Shown: positions 16,471-25,221 of the stretch, piece by piece
How the letters are laid out: each line of letters opens with the position of its first letter
Position numbering within the stretch: the first letter of the stretch is position 1
NCBI GenBank assembly: GCA_945897795.1
Contig: CAMDFT010000028.1
Coordinates: 1-37,399, forward strand
Reading direction: 5' to 3'
DNA: 37,399 nt
Origin: Limnohabitans sp. Rim8
Lineage (GTDB): Bacteria; Pseudomonadota; Gammaproteobacteria; Burkholderiales; Burkholderiaceae_C
Position numbers and translations under genes: made by a program
Notes under the pieces: generated by a model
The model's database searches: none
Told to the model about the DNA's origin: nothing
Seen by the model: only the letters and a program-made list of their open reading frames with translations

Positions 16471-17796
16471 ATGAGCAAACAACACAAAATCGTCATCGTG
16501 GGTGGCGGCGCTGGGGGACTGGAACTCGCGACCCGATTGGGACATGCCTATGGCCGAAACAATCGTGCAGTTGTCACCCTGGTCGATAAAAACCGCACAC
16601 ACATTTGGAAACCCAAGCTGCATGAAATCGCCTCGGGCAGCATGGATTTGGGCGACCACGAAGTCGATTACATGGCCCAAGCCCATTGGCATCACTTTAC
16701 TTTTCGCATCGGTGAGCTCGCGGGACTTGACCGGTCTCAAAAAACCATTGAGCTAGCACCTTATTTGGACGAGGATGGCGTCGCCGTCACACCCACTCAA
16801 CGCATCAGCTACGACACGCTGGTGATTTGCATCGGGAGCTTGAGCAACGACTTTGGCACCCAGGGCGTCAAAGAATACGCGCTGAAGTTGGAAACACAAC
16901 ACGACGCCAAGTCATTTCATTCCAAGATGGTCAATGCGTGTATCCGCGCGCACCACCAATCAGAAGTCATCCACAAACGTCAATTGCATGTGGCCATCAT
17001 CGGCGCGGGTGCCACGGGCGTCGAGTTGGCCGCAGAGCTGCACCGCACCACGCGCGAGGTGGTGGCGTTTGGCTTGGATCGCATTGACGTGGACAAGGAC
17101 ATCAAAGTCAGCTTGATCGAAGCGGCCGACCGTATATTGCCTGCTTTGCAGCCACGCATGTCCCAAGCCACAGAGAAACTCCTCTCCCATCTGGGTGTCC
17201 AAGTCCTCACCAGCTCCAAGGTGATGGAGGTCACGCCCACGGGCATTCGGTTGGCCGATGGACGCGAGATCGAATCTGAGCTGGTGGTGTGGGCCGCAGG
17301 CGTGAAAGCACCTGATTTTTTGAAAGACTTCAGCGGTCTTGAAACCAACCGCATCAACCAGTTGGTTGTGTTCGATACGCTGCAAACCACGCGCGACCCC
17401 GATGTTTTTGCGTTGGGTGATTGCGCCGCTTGCCCCTGCTCAGATGCCGATGGCGGCCGGGCTGGCTTTGTGCCCCCGCGTGCGCAAGCAGCGCACCAGC
17501 AGGCCACGCACATGTTTCAGCAAATCAAACGCCGCATGGCCCATCAGCCTCTGAAAGCCTACCGTTACAGAGACTTTGGCTCATTGGTGTCGCTGGGCAA
17601 ATTCACAACGGTAGGCAACATGATGGGCGGCTTGACGGGCAAGAGTCTGATGATCGAAGGCTACTTTGCCAAGCTCATGTACCTGTCTTTGTACAAATTG
17701 CATGAGCTGGCCATTCACGGCCTCATCAAAACCACACTCTTTACCCTGTCGCGCTTGATCACCAAACAAACCAACCCGACGGTGAAGCTGCATTGA
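16471..17796 (+). CDS. ndh: Type II NADH:quinone oxidoreductase (NDH-2)
   Basis: Single-subunit, non-proton-pumping respiratory NADH dehydrogenase of 441 aa, bound to the inner face of the membrane. The FAD-binding VIVGGGAGGLELATRLG starts near residue 8. The NADH-binding VAIIGAGATGVELAAELH lies near 175-192. The second flavin motif DVFALGDCAACP follows near 310, then the quinone-site AxQQA-type helix (RAQAAHQQATHM). The C-terminal about 70 residues (GYFAKLMYLSLYKLHELAIHG onwards) are amphipathic and fit the membrane anchor. It has its own long upstream region and is convergent with the SDR gene, with only 17 bp between the stops and no clear terminator. Confidence 0.93.
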   Translation: MSKQHKIVIVGGGAGGLELATRLGHAYGRNNRAVVTLVDKNRTHIWKPKLHEIASGSMDLGDHEVDYMAQAHWHHFTFRIGELAGLDRSQKTIELAPYLDEDGVAVTPTQRISYDTLVICIGSLSNDFGTQGVKEYALKLETQHDAKSFHSKMVNACIRAHHQSEVIHKRQLHVAIIGAGATGVELAAELHRTTREVVAFGLDRIDVDKDIKVSLIEAADRILPALQPRMSQATEKLLSHLGVQVLTSSKVMEVTPTGIRLADGREIESELVVWAAGVKAPDFLKDFSGLETNRINQLVVFDTLQTTRDPDVFALGDCAACPCSDADGGRAGFVPPRAQAAHQQATHMFQQIKRRMAHQPLKAYRYRDFGSLVSLGKFTTVGNMMGGLTGKSLMIEGYFAKLMYLSLYKLHELAIHGLIKTTLFTLSRLITKQTNPTVKLH

Positions 17797-17813
17797 GCCC
17801 CCCCTGACCCGCA

Positions 17814-18614
17814 TCAATACGTGCCTGGATAAGCCCCACCGTCGGCCAACACGTTTTGGCCCGTCATGTAAGCCGCGTGCTGGCTGCACAAGAAGGCGCA
17901 AATCGCTCCAAACTCTTGCGGGTTGCCGTAGCGACCTGCCGGAATCTGCGCCTGCTGGATCACGCGCAGCTCGTCCACCGTCTTACCCGCTTTTTGCGCC
18001 ATGGCCGGCAAGGTCGAGCGGATGCGGTCGGTGTCGAATTTGCCGGGCAACAAGTTGTTGATGGTCACGCCCTGCCCCGCGATTTTGCTGCGCGATGTGC
18101 CGGCCACAAAACCGGTCAATCCACTGCGTGCGCCATTGGACAAGCCCAACACGTCGATGGGCGATTTCACCGAGCTGGAGGTGATGTTGACGATGCGGCC
18201 AAAGCCCCGTGCGGCCATGCGGTCCACGGTGGCCTTGATGAGTTCAATGGGCGTGAGCATGTTGGCGTCAATGGCCTTGATCCAAGCGTCGCGGTCCCAG
18301 TCACGGAAATCGCCAGGGGGCGGGCCACCTGCGTTGGTGACCACGATGTCGTAGTCCTTGCCGGGGCCACCGGGCACGTTCCAGATGGCTTCACGTCCGG
18401 CTTCGGTGGTGATGTCTTGCGCCACAGCGATCAATTTCACCATGCCGCCTGTTTCGGCGCGCAAGTCGTCCACGGCTTTGTGCAGCACCTCGGCACCGCG
18501 TGCCACCATGACCACGTTCACACCTTCAAGCGCTAGGGCCCGTGCGCAACCCCATCCCAAGCCTTTGCTTGCGCCACCCACCAAAGCCCATTTGCCTGCA
18601 ATGCCCAAGTCCAT
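17814..18614 (-). CDS. SDR-family protein with atypical active site (BKR-like)
   Basis: Rossmann-fold protein of 266 aa related to 3-oxoacyl-ACP reductases. The cofactor loop GGASKGLGWGCARAL is at 13-27, the NAGG motif at 94-97 and a serine cluster NITSSS at 143-148. Where canonical SDRs have Tyr-x-x-x-Lys, this protein reads SNGAR (159-163), so S159 replaces Tyr and R163 replaces Lys. This matches the known BKR-like SDR subgroup described as lacking the full catalytic tetrad. The activity is therefore uncertain. It keeps the usual end (NVLADGGAYPG). AGGAG precedes the ATG. It is the last gene of the Bug-GGT-EamA-SDR cluster, 15 bp after the transporter. Confidence 0.9.
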   Translation of the reverse strand: MDLGIAGKWALVGGASKGLGWGCARALALEGVNVVMVARGAEVLHKAVDDLRAETGGMVKLIAVAQDITTEAGREAIWNVPGGPGKDYDIVVTNAGGPPPGDFRDWDRDAWIKAIDANMLTPIELIKATVDRMAARGFGRIVNITSSSVKSPIDVLGLSNGARSGLTGFVAGTSRSKIAGQGVTINNLLPGKFDTDRIRSTLPAMAQKAGKTVDELRVIQQAQIPAGRYGNPQEFGAICAFLCSQHAAYMTGQNVLADGGAYPGTY

Positions 18615-18629
18615 GTTGATCTCCTGAAA

Positions 18630-19535
18630 TTATGAAGTGCGGCCGTCTGGCCGCGTGACCCAAAACACTCCACTCAAAACCAGAGCGGTTCCCGCGATGA
18701 TCCATGCGTTAAAAGGTTCGCCCAAAATCCACACGCCCATCAGCAAAGTGGACATGGGGCCGATCATGCCGGTTTGCGCCGTCAGGCCCGGCCCGATGCG
18801 CTCAATGGCCATCATGACCAGCAGCACCGGCAAAGCCGTACACGCCACCGCATTGAGCAGCGACAGCCAAAGCACCTGTTCGTGCACATGCGATACATCC
18901 AAAGGCCTGAGCAAGGCAAATTGAAGCAGGCAAAAACCACAAGCGGCCGTGCTGGCCCAACCCGCCAAGCGCAAAGAGCCCAGACGCTTGACCAGCTGGC
19001 CGCTGTAGGTCAGGTAGACCGCGTAGGTGACAGCGCTCAAAAACACCAGGAGCGCGCCCAAAGCGGCATTTGCGCCCGCCAGACTCAGCTCGTGCCCAAA
19101 CACCAGCAACACACCCGAGTAGCTGATGGCCATGGCCACCGCTTGCCGTTGTGCAATGCGCTTTTTATACAGAAACCAACCCAGCACCAGCACCAGCGTG
19201 GGGTTGAGGTAAAGGATCAAGCGCTCCAGCGAAGCACTGATGTATTCGAGCCCCCAGAAATCCAAAAAGCTCGACAGGTAATAACCGCAAAACCCCAAAC
19301 CCAACACCCCCAGCCAATCCTGCCGCTCCAAGGGCGCTTTGCCCCGGCTAGCCCACCAGGCCATCAGCGCAAACATGGGCAGAGCCATCAGCATGCGCAG
19401 CATGAGCAGGGTGACGGCGTCCACGCCATAGCGGTAAGCCAGCTTGACGATGATGGCTTTGCCGCTGAAGGCAATCGAGCCTGCAGCGGCCAGCAAAAGA
19501 CCTGCGGTGAGTTGCGACGGGGGATTGCCCGACAT
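18630..19535 (-). CDS. EamA-family transporter (DMT)
   Basis: Inner-membrane permease of 301 aa with about ten hydrophobic segments in two EamA repeats: AAAGSIAFSGKAIIVKLAYRYG at the start, LERLILYLNPTLVLVLGWF in the middle, and IGPMSTLLMGVWILGEPFN near the end. The start is the ATG at 19535, which overlaps the TGA of the gamma-glutamyltransferase gene by one base (TGATG), a sign of translational coupling; a TTG one codon earlier also exists. Such transporters usually export small metabolites. Paired with a gamma-glutamyltransferase it might move a product of that enzyme, but this is inference. Confidence 0.9.
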   Translation of the reverse strand: MSGNPPSQLTAGLLLAAAGSIAFSGKAIIVKLAYRYGVDAVTLLMLRMLMALPMFALMAWWASRGKAPLERQDWLGVLGLGFCGYYLSSFLDFWGLEYISASLERLILYLNPTLVLVLGWFLYKKRIAQRQAVAMAISYSGVLLVFGHELSLAGANAALGALLVFLSAVTYAVYLTYSGQLVKRLGSLRLAGWASTAACGFCLLQFALLRPLDVSHVHEQVLWLSLLNAVACTALPVLLVMMAIERIGPGLTAQTGMIGPMSTLLMGVWILGEPFNAWIIAGTALVLSGVFWVTRPDGRTS

Positions 19536-21157
19536 CAAAAGCCCACGGCCTGGCCGTCGCGGCGCGGGTCGCTGGCGGCTTGGTAGCCCTCTACAGCGGG
19601 ATCACCCATGCGCCAAATGAACTGCCCTGCACCAAAATCTTGGTACGAGTCGTTGATGACGTCCAGCTGGTGGCCGCGCGCGATCAAGTCTTGCACGGTC
19701 TGGCCATTCATTGCGGCTTCGACGTTGATGTTGAGGCCCGTGTTGAAGCGCCAACGCGGTGCATCGCAGGCGGTTTGCGGGTTCTGGCCGTAGTCGAGCA
19801 TGCGCACCAGGGTTTGCATGTGGCCTTGGGGCTGCATGTTGCCGCCCATCACGCCGTAGCTCATCACAGGCTGGCCGTCTTTGGTGAGGAAAGCCGGGAT
19901 GATGGTCTGGAAAGGGCGCTTGCCCGGCAGCACCAGGTTGGCGGGGTTGGGGCCCTGCAAGTCGGTGCTGAAACCATGGCCCCGGTTTTGCAGGCTGATG
20001 CCATAAGTGGGCTCGACCACGCCCGAGCCAAAACCCATGTAGTTGCTCTGGATGAAGCTGATCATCATGCCGTTTTCATCGGCGGCCGTCAGGTAAATCG
20101 TGCCACCCTTGACCGGGTTGCCCGCCTTGAAGTCTTGCGCCTTTTTCATGTCGATCAGCTTGGCGCGGCTGGCCAGATAGGCCGGGTCCAACATTTGCTC
20201 AGGCGGCAGCTCCATGAAGCGCGGGTCGGCCACATAGCGGTACAGGTCAGCAAAGGCCAGCTTCATGGCCTCGATCTGCAGGTGCTGCGAGTCGGCACTG
20301 TCCACCTTGTGGCTGGCCAGGTCAAAGTGAGACAGAATGCCCAGCGCGATCAAGGCGGCGATGCCCTGGCCGTTGGGTGGGATCTCGTGCAGGGTGTAAC
20401 CCCGGTAGTCTTGCGCCATGGGCTTGACCCACTCGGGCTTGTAATCGGCCAGGTCTTTGGCGGTGATGCTGCCGCCGTTGTCCTTGGCAAACTTTTCAAT
20501 CGCTTCGGCAATCTCGCCGCCATACAGCGCTTGGCCTTTGGTGGCGGCAATGGCTTTCAGGCCACGCGCCGCGTTTTTGAACTGGAACAACTCGCCCACC
20601 TGCGGCGCACGACCCCAAGGCAAGAAGCTTTGCGCAAAGCCCGGCTGCGACTGCAGCTCGGGTGTGGCCGCCGCCCACTTTTGCTGCACCACCACCGGAA
20701 TCAAATAACCCCGCTCGGCCACCTCAATCGCAGGCTCCAGCAAATCGGCAAAGGGCAGTTTGCCAAAACGCTCGCTCAAGGCCACCCAGCCCGCGACCGC
20801 GCCGGGCACGCTGACCGAATCAAAGCCGCGCTTGGGCGGTGTTTTGGCTTCGGCGCCGTACTTGCGGTGAAAGTAATCGGGCGTCCAGGTGGCCGGGGCC
20901 GGGCCGGAAGCGTTCAGGCCATGCAACTCTTTGCCGTCCCAAAGGATGGCAAAGGCATCCGAGCCCAGACCATTGCTGACCGGCTCGGTCAAGGTGATGA
21001 CGGCTGCAGCGGCAATGGCCGCGTCGACCGCGTTGCCGCCCTTGAGCATCATGCGCAGGCCCGCTTGCGCAGCCAGTGGGTGCGAAGTGGACACGATGTT
21101 GCGCGCAAACAGCGGCAGGCGGGTGCTGGTGTAGGGGAATTGGTAGTCGAAGTTCAT
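19535..21157 (-). CDS. Gamma-glutamyltransferase family protein (cytoplasmic, YwrD-like)
   Basis: Ntn-hydrolase that would cleave or transfer gamma-glutamyl groups after self-cleavage into large and small subunits. It encodes 540 aa from the ATG at 21157, two bases after the stop of the binding-protein gene; a longer frame to 21268 is rejected. The N-terminal MMLKGGNAVDAAIAAAAVITLTEP is the GGT signature, and SNGLGSDAF follows. T353 in VKGGTIYLTAADENG is the predicted nucleophile and new N-terminus of the small subunit. There is no signal peptide, unlike periplasmic GGTs, so a cytoplasmic enzyme resembling B. subtilis YwrD is expected. Other members of this family act on cephalosporins or D-lysine adducts, so the substrate is open. 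Confidence 0.92.
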   Translation of the reverse strand: MNFDYQFPYTSTRLPLFARNIVSTSHPLAAQAGLRMMLKGGNAVDAAIAAAAVITLTEPVSNGLGSDAFAILWDGKELHGLNASGPAPATWTPDYFHRKYGAEAKTPPKRGFDSVSVPGAVAGWVALSERFGKLPFADLLEPAIEVAERGYLIPVVVQQKWAAATPELQSQPGFAQSFLPWGRAPQVGELFQFKNAARGLKAIAATKGQALYGGEIAEAIEKFAKDNGGSITAKDLADYKPEWVKPMAQDYRGYTLHEIPPNGQGIAALIALGILSHFDLASHKVDSADSQHLQIEAMKLAFADLYRYVADPRFMELPPEQMLDPAYLASRAKLIDMKKAQDFKAGNPVKGGTIYLTAADENGMMISFIQSNYMGFGSGVVEPTYGISLQNRGHGFSTDLQGPNPANLVLPGKRPFQTIIPAFLTKDGQPVMSYGVMGGNMQPQGHMQTLVRMLDYGQNPQTACDAPRWRFNTGLNINVEAAMNGQTVQDLIARGHQLDVINDSYQDFGAGQFIWRMGDPAVEGYQAASDPRRDGQAVGF

Positions 21158-21158
21158 G

Positions 21159-22133
21159 TCAGTCCAATGTGATCTTGCGCTCGGTGATGATTTTTTTCCA
21201 TTTGGCCGATTCACTGGCCAACATGGTGGTGAACTGGGCGGGCGTGCCGCCCACCGGCTCGATGCCAAAGCGCTGGAGCTTGTCCATCACCTCTGGGTCT
21301 TGCAGCACCTGGTTGGCTGCGGTGTTGACACGACTGACCACCTCGGGCGGCAAGCCTTTGGGGCCAAACAAACCGAACCAGGTGTTGGACTCGTAGCCGG
21401 GCAAGACATCGGCGATGGCTGGGATGCCTGGTGCAAGCGCCGTGGGTTTGAGGGTGGTCACGCCCAGGGCACGCAAACGGCCATCGCGCACATGTGGCAT
21501 GCCGGTGGGCAGGCTGTCAAACAACACATCCACTTTGCCCGAGATCAGGTCGGGGATGGCCAGCGCCGTGCCCTTGTAGGGGATGTGCACCACAAACACA
21601 TCGGCCTGCGCCTTGAACAGCTCGGCCGACAACTGCACGATGGTGCCGGGGCCGCTCGATGCGTAGTTCAGGCGGCCGGGGTTTTTCTTGGCGTACTCGA
21701 CCCATTCCTTGACGGTTTTGGCGGGCGAGTTGTTGGGCACCAGCATGATGCTGGGCGCGTTGCCCAAATGCGCAATCGGCGTGAAGTCGCGCACCGCGTC
21801 GTAGGGCATGCGCGGGTTCAGGTTGGGGCCGATCGAGTGCGTGCTGGAGGTGGACAGCAGCAGCGTGTAGCCGTCGGGCTGTGCCTTGGCCGCCAGGTCA
21901 GAGCCCAAGGTGCCGCCAGCGCCCGGGCGGTTTTCCACCACCAGGGGCTGACCCAGTTTTTCGCTGATTTTTTGCGACAAAGTGCGGGCAAACAAATCGG
22001 TCGCGCCGCCCGCCGGGAAAGGCACGATCAGGCGCACAGGCTTGCTGGGGTAGCTCTGCGCCTGGGCCAGGCCCAAGCTGGCCACAGCCAAAGTGGCGGC
22101 GCACAGGCCACGCAGGAGATGTCTTTTTTTCAT
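21159..22133 (-). CDS. Bug/TctC-family periplasmic solute-binding protein
   Basis: Periplasmic binding protein of 324 aa for a tripartite tricarboxylate-type transporter. A signal peptide spans residues 1-25 (MKKRHLLRGLCAATLAVASL, then GLAQA). The Bug fold follows: YPSKPVRLIVPFPAGGATD, VVENRPGAGG (Bug signature), a DGYTLLLSTSSTHSIGPNL loop that contacts carboxylate ligands, and HIPYKGTALAIPDLISG. Burkholderiales carry many Bug paralogues, each with its own ligand (organic acids, amino acids, amides). The gene is downstream of tctBA but separated by a terminator. It is directly coupled to the GGT gene, suggesting the ligand is the GGT substrate. A GAGGAA ribosome-binding site precedes the ATG. 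Confidence 0.95.
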   Translation of the reverse strand: MKKRHLLRGLCAATLAVASLGLAQAQSYPSKPVRLIVPFPAGGATDLFARTLSQKISEKLGQPLVVENRPGAGGTLGSDLAAKAQPDGYTLLLSTSSTHSIGPNLNPRMPYDAVRDFTPIAHLGNAPSIMLVPNNSPAKTVKEWVEYAKKNPGRLNYASSGPGTIVQLSAELFKAQADVFVVHIPYKGTALAIPDLISGKVDVLFDSLPTGMPHVRDGRLRALGVTTLKPTALAPGIPAIADVLPGYESNTWFGLFGPKGLPPEVVSRVNTAANQVLQDPEVMDKLQRFGIEPVGGTPAQFTTMLASESAKWKKIITERKITLD

Positions 22134-22257
22134 GGTGATGTTCCTCTACCCGAATCAGGCGCAAAAATCAAAAAAACGATTGTGTCAGACGTCATGCGCC
22201 AATGCAGCGCCCAAGTGACAAGACCACGGTTTTCGCGCGCTTGAAGGCCGCCAAAGA

Positions 22258-22281
22258 CAACGGCCTCCGAAGAGGCCGTTG
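22258..22281 (-). terminator. Hairpin terminator with UUCG loop after tctA
   Basis: CAACGGCCTC and GAGGCCGTTG form a perfect 10-bp stem; read on the minus strand the loop is TTCG, an exceptionally stable tetraloop. A short T-rich tail (TCTTT) follows. It separates tctA from the binding-protein gene and may partly terminate, or protect the 3' end of the tctBA message. Confidence 0.75.
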
Positions 22282-22302
22282 CAGGGGGGCATCAAAGCCT
22301 CG

Positions 22303-23814
22303 TCAATCTTCGACGAAAGCCTCTTCGCGTTTGGACTTGATCGACGGCAAGGTCACAATGATCAAGAGCAGCACAGCCATCGCCAGCAAGGTGGCCGACA
22401 AGGGGCGCGTGACGAACACACTCCAGTCACCACGCGACAAGAGCATGGCGCGGCGCAGGTTTTCTTCCATCATCGGACCCAAAATCAGGCCCAGCAGCAA
22501 AGGCGCGGGCTCCATGCCGAGTTTGATGAAGGTGTAGCCCACCACACCGAACAAACCCACCATCCAAATGTCCCAGGTGTTGTTGTTGGTCGAGTACACA
22601 CCAATAGCACAGAACAACACAATGGCCGGGAACAACCAGCGGTAAGGCACAGTGAGGAACTTGATCCAGATGCCAATCAAAGGCAGGTTCAGGATGATCA
22701 GCATGGCGTTGCCGATCCACATCGAGGCGATCAGGCCCCAGAACAACTCGGGGTTGCTGGTCATCACCTGGGGGCCAGGCTGGATGTTGTGGATGGTCAT
22801 GGCACCTACCATCAAGGCCATCACGGCGTTGGGCGGGATGCCCAAGGTCAGCAAAGGAATGAAGGAGGTTTGCGAACCGGCATTGTTGGCCGACTCGGGT
22901 GCTGCCACACCGCGGATGTTGCCCTGACCAAATGGCACTTCGCCGGGACGTAGCTTGGTTTTCTTCTCGATGGTGTAGGCCGCGAAAGCAGAAAGAACCG
23001 CACCACCGCCGGGCAAGATGCCCAGCGCCGCACCCAAAGCCGTGCCTCGCAAAATGGCCGGTATCATATTCTTGAAGTCTTCCTTGCTGGGCATCAGACC
23101 ATCGACCTTTTTGGCAAAGACTTCACGCTCTTCGTCGGGCTTGCCCAAGTTGGAGATGATCTCGCCATAACCAAACACGCCCATGGCAATCACGATGAAG
23201 CCCAAGCCATCCGTCAGTTCAGGGATGTCAAAGCTGTATCGCGCCACGCCGGAGTTCACGTCGGTGCCGATCAGGCCCAGCAGCAGACCCAAGATGATCA
23301 TGCCCACGGCCTTGATGAGCGAGCCCGAAGCCAGCACCACCGCGCCGATCAGGCCCAACACCATGAGGGAGAAATATTCGGCAGGGCCAAACTTGAAGGC
23401 CACTTCGGTCAAAGGTGCAGCAAAAGCGGCCAACACCAAGGTGCCCACGCAACCGGCAAAGAAAGAGCCCATACCAGCGGCCGCCAAAGCGGGGCCAGCA
23501 CGGCCTTTGCGGGCCATTTGGTAACCGTCGATCATGGTCACCACCGACGAGGCTTCGCCCGGCAAGTTGACCAAAATGGCGGTGGTCGAGCCGCCGTACT
23601 GCGCACCGTAGTAGATACCGGCCAACATGATCAAAGCCGCAATGGGCGGAAGTGCGTAAGTGGCCGGCAGCAGCATGGCGATGGTGGCCACAGGGCCCAC
23701 GCCAGGCAAGACCCCGATCAAGGTGCCCAAGAAGCAGCCGATGAAAGCGTACATCAGGTTTTGAAGGGTGAAGGCCACCCCAAAACCAAGCGCCAGGTTG
23801 TCAAAAAGTTCCAT
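22303..23814 (-). CDS. tctA: Tripartite tricarboxylate transporter, large permease subunit
   Basis: Large membrane subunit (503 aa, about 12 membrane segments) of a TctABC-type secondary transporter driven by ion gradients. The family hallmark GTLIGVLPGVGPVATIAMLL lies at about 35-54. A second inverted-repeat copy of the pattern appears as GTALGAALGILPGGGAVLSA near 255-275. It contains GGSTTAILVNLPGEASSVVT and GSQTSFIPLLTLGIPPNAVMA, both conserved in TctA. A GAGGAG site precedes the ATG, 13 bp after tctB, so the two form one operon. The solute depends on the binding protein, probably the Bug protein downstream. Confidence 0.96.
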   Translation of the reverse strand: MELFDNLALGFGVAFTLQNLMYAFIGCFLGTLIGVLPGVGPVATIAMLLPATYALPPIAALIMLAGIYYGAQYGGSTTAILVNLPGEASSVVTMIDGYQMARKGRAGPALAAAGMGSFFAGCVGTLVLAAFAAPLTEVAFKFGPAEYFSLMVLGLIGAVVLASGSLIKAVGMIILGLLLGLIGTDVNSGVARYSFDIPELTDGLGFIVIAMGVFGYGEIISNLGKPDEEREVFAKKVDGLMPSKEDFKNMIPAILRGTALGAALGILPGGGAVLSAFAAYTIEKKTKLRPGEVPFGQGNIRGVAAPESANNAGSQTSFIPLLTLGIPPNAVMALMVGAMTIHNIQPGPQVMTSNPELFWGLIASMWIGNAMLIILNLPLIGIWIKFLTVPYRWLFPAIVLFCAIGVYSTNNNTWDIWMVGLFGVVGYTFIKLGMEPAPLLLGLILGPMMEENLRRAMLLSRGDWSVFVTRPLSATLLAMAVLLLIIVTLPSIKSKREEAFVED

Positions 23815-23827
23815 GGATGTTTTCTCC

Positions 23828-24316
23828 TCAACCTGTGATGAAAGATGGCCAGACCGGGAACTGCAGGTTCAGCAGTTTGATGAAGCCCAGGTAGCTGATG
23901 GTCGACAAAATGGTCGCCAGAATCAGCGATTGCTTGATGCTGGATTCATGACCTGCCTTGCTGACCACAATCGTCACGCCGTAAATGGCCACGATCAGAC
24001 CCATGCCAGGAATGCCCAAGTTGGGCAAACCGCTGAGCAACACGCCAAACAGCAAGTTGCCTGCGATGATGAAGAACAAAGGCTTCCAGGCCCATTTGCC
24101 AATCTTGTCGCCGTTGGCGGTTTCCACCACAAGAGACTTGAAGATGATGAACAGGCCAATAACGCCCAACAACACGCCCAGCAAAAGCGGAAAGTAACCG
24201 GGGCCCATGCGGGCACCCGTGCCAATGTTGTAGTTGGTTGCGCCGATGGCGAAAGCGCCACCCACAACCGCGTACAACAGCCCTGAGAAAAAGTCTTTCT
24301 GACTCTTGATGTTCAC
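23828..24316 (-). CDS. tctB: Tripartite tricarboxylate transporter, small permease subunit
   Basis: Small membrane subunit (162 aa) with four predicted helices: SGLLYAVVGGAFAIGATNY near 12-30, YFPLLLGVLLGVIGLFIIF near 42-60, PLFFIIAGNLLFGVLLS near 80-97, and GLIVAIYGVTIVV near 107-120. Low sequence conservation is normal for TctB; the identification rests on topology, the GARMGPGYFPLLLG motif and the position before tctA. The start codon is GTG at 24316, supported by AGAGGAG seven bases upstream. It is the first gene of the tctBA operon, and the promoter should lie in the 146 bp before it. Confidence 0.92.
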   Translation of the reverse strand: MNIKSQKDFFSGLLYAVVGGAFAIGATNYNIGTGARMGPGYFPLLLGVLLGVIGLFIIFKSLVVETANGDKIGKWAWKPLFFIIAGNLLFGVLLSGLPNLGIPGMGLIVAIYGVTIVVSKAGHESSIKQSLILATILSTISYLGFIKLLNLQFPVWPSFITG

Positions 24317-24462
24317 GAGATATCTCCTCTGTTTTGAGTTGTTCAGATTCTCCGTGAAACTGACGTCTTTGAGGATGTGGGTTACACCTATGTCCCCGGG
24401 GTGACGAAGCCATGGTTAACCCTGATGCAGGCCCCGCAAAAGCATGCGATCGGGAGAGGCGT

Positions 24463-25221
24463 TCAGTGGGTCAGGGGCTTGAAGACCTTGAGCCATTTCG
24501 GTGCGGGCAGGCCCCATTTTTCCTCAATGGCACTGGCCGTTTGCTGCAGTGCATCGCGCGATGGACGGCTGGCGGTGCGCTGCGCCAGCACGATGGCGTT
24601 GCCCTCGCGGGTGGGCTTGAATACCCACACCGCATCTTCGCCAAAGGCGGCGCATATCTTTTCAACACTCTCGGCATAACTCGACGAGCGGCCAAACAGA
24701 TTCACCGTCATGCAGCCTTGCGGAGTCAGCAGGTCGCGGCAGTGGCGGTAAAAGTCGGGCGTGTCCAGCACCGGGGCGGCCGCCTCTTCGTCGTACAAAT
24801 CGACCTGCAGCGCATCCACGGTGCCGCGCCATTCGTCCTTCTGAATTTCCAGCGATGCATCGGCCAACACCACGCGCAGGCGTTCGTCGTCAGGCGGCAG
24901 GCGAAACCAACCGCGGCAAGCGTGCAACACGCTCGGGTTCAGCTCCACGGCGGTGCAGGCCATCTTCAGTTTTTTGTAGCAAAACTTGGTGATGGTGCCC
25001 GCGCCCAGCCCCAGCTGCATGGCGTGTGCCCCCTTGACTTCGACCGGCGGCAAAAACAACAACCACGCGAACATGCGCTGCACATACTCCAGCTCGATGT
25101 CAAAGGGTCGGTCGAGAAACATGGAACCCTGAATCCACTGGGTGCCCAAATGCAGGTAACGGATCTCGCCGTCTTCGGAAAAATTGACTTCGGGCAGTCT
25201 GATGGGTTTTTTTCGGGTCAT
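24463..25221 (-). CDS. Spermidine-synthase-like methyltransferase-fold protein
   Basis: Rossmann-fold protein of 252 aa related to spermidine synthases. The ATG at 25221 overlaps the tatD stop by four bases (ATGA), so the longer frame to 25743 is rejected. The cofactor-binding MQLGLGAGTITKF (68-80), the acidic strand end VELNP with E93, VVLADASLEI and DALQVDLYDEE are visible. The N-terminal beta-hairpin of classical SpeE is short and the polyamine-binding residues are not clear, so a polyamine role is unproven. It is the last gene of the lolC-lolD-tatD operon, an arrangement common in related bacteria. Confidence 0.85.
   Translation of the reverse strand: MTRKKPIRLPEVNFSEDGEIRYLHLGTQWIQGSMFLDRPFDIELEYVQRMFAWLLFLPPVEVKGAHAMQLGLGAGTITKFCYKKLKMACTAVELNPSVLHACRGWFRLPPDDERLRVVLADASLEIQKDEWRGTVDALQVDLYDEEAAAPVLDTPDFYRHCRDLLTPQGCMTVNLFGRSSSYAESVEKICAAFGEDAVWVFKPTREGNAIVLAQRTASRPSRDALQQTASAIEEKWGLPAPKWLKVFKPLTH

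Noticed and set aside
19580..21172. 530-aa plus-strand frame opposite the gamma-glutamyltransferase gene
   Set aside because: The minus-strand gene has the GGT signature and the catalytic Thr; the plus frame has no motif.
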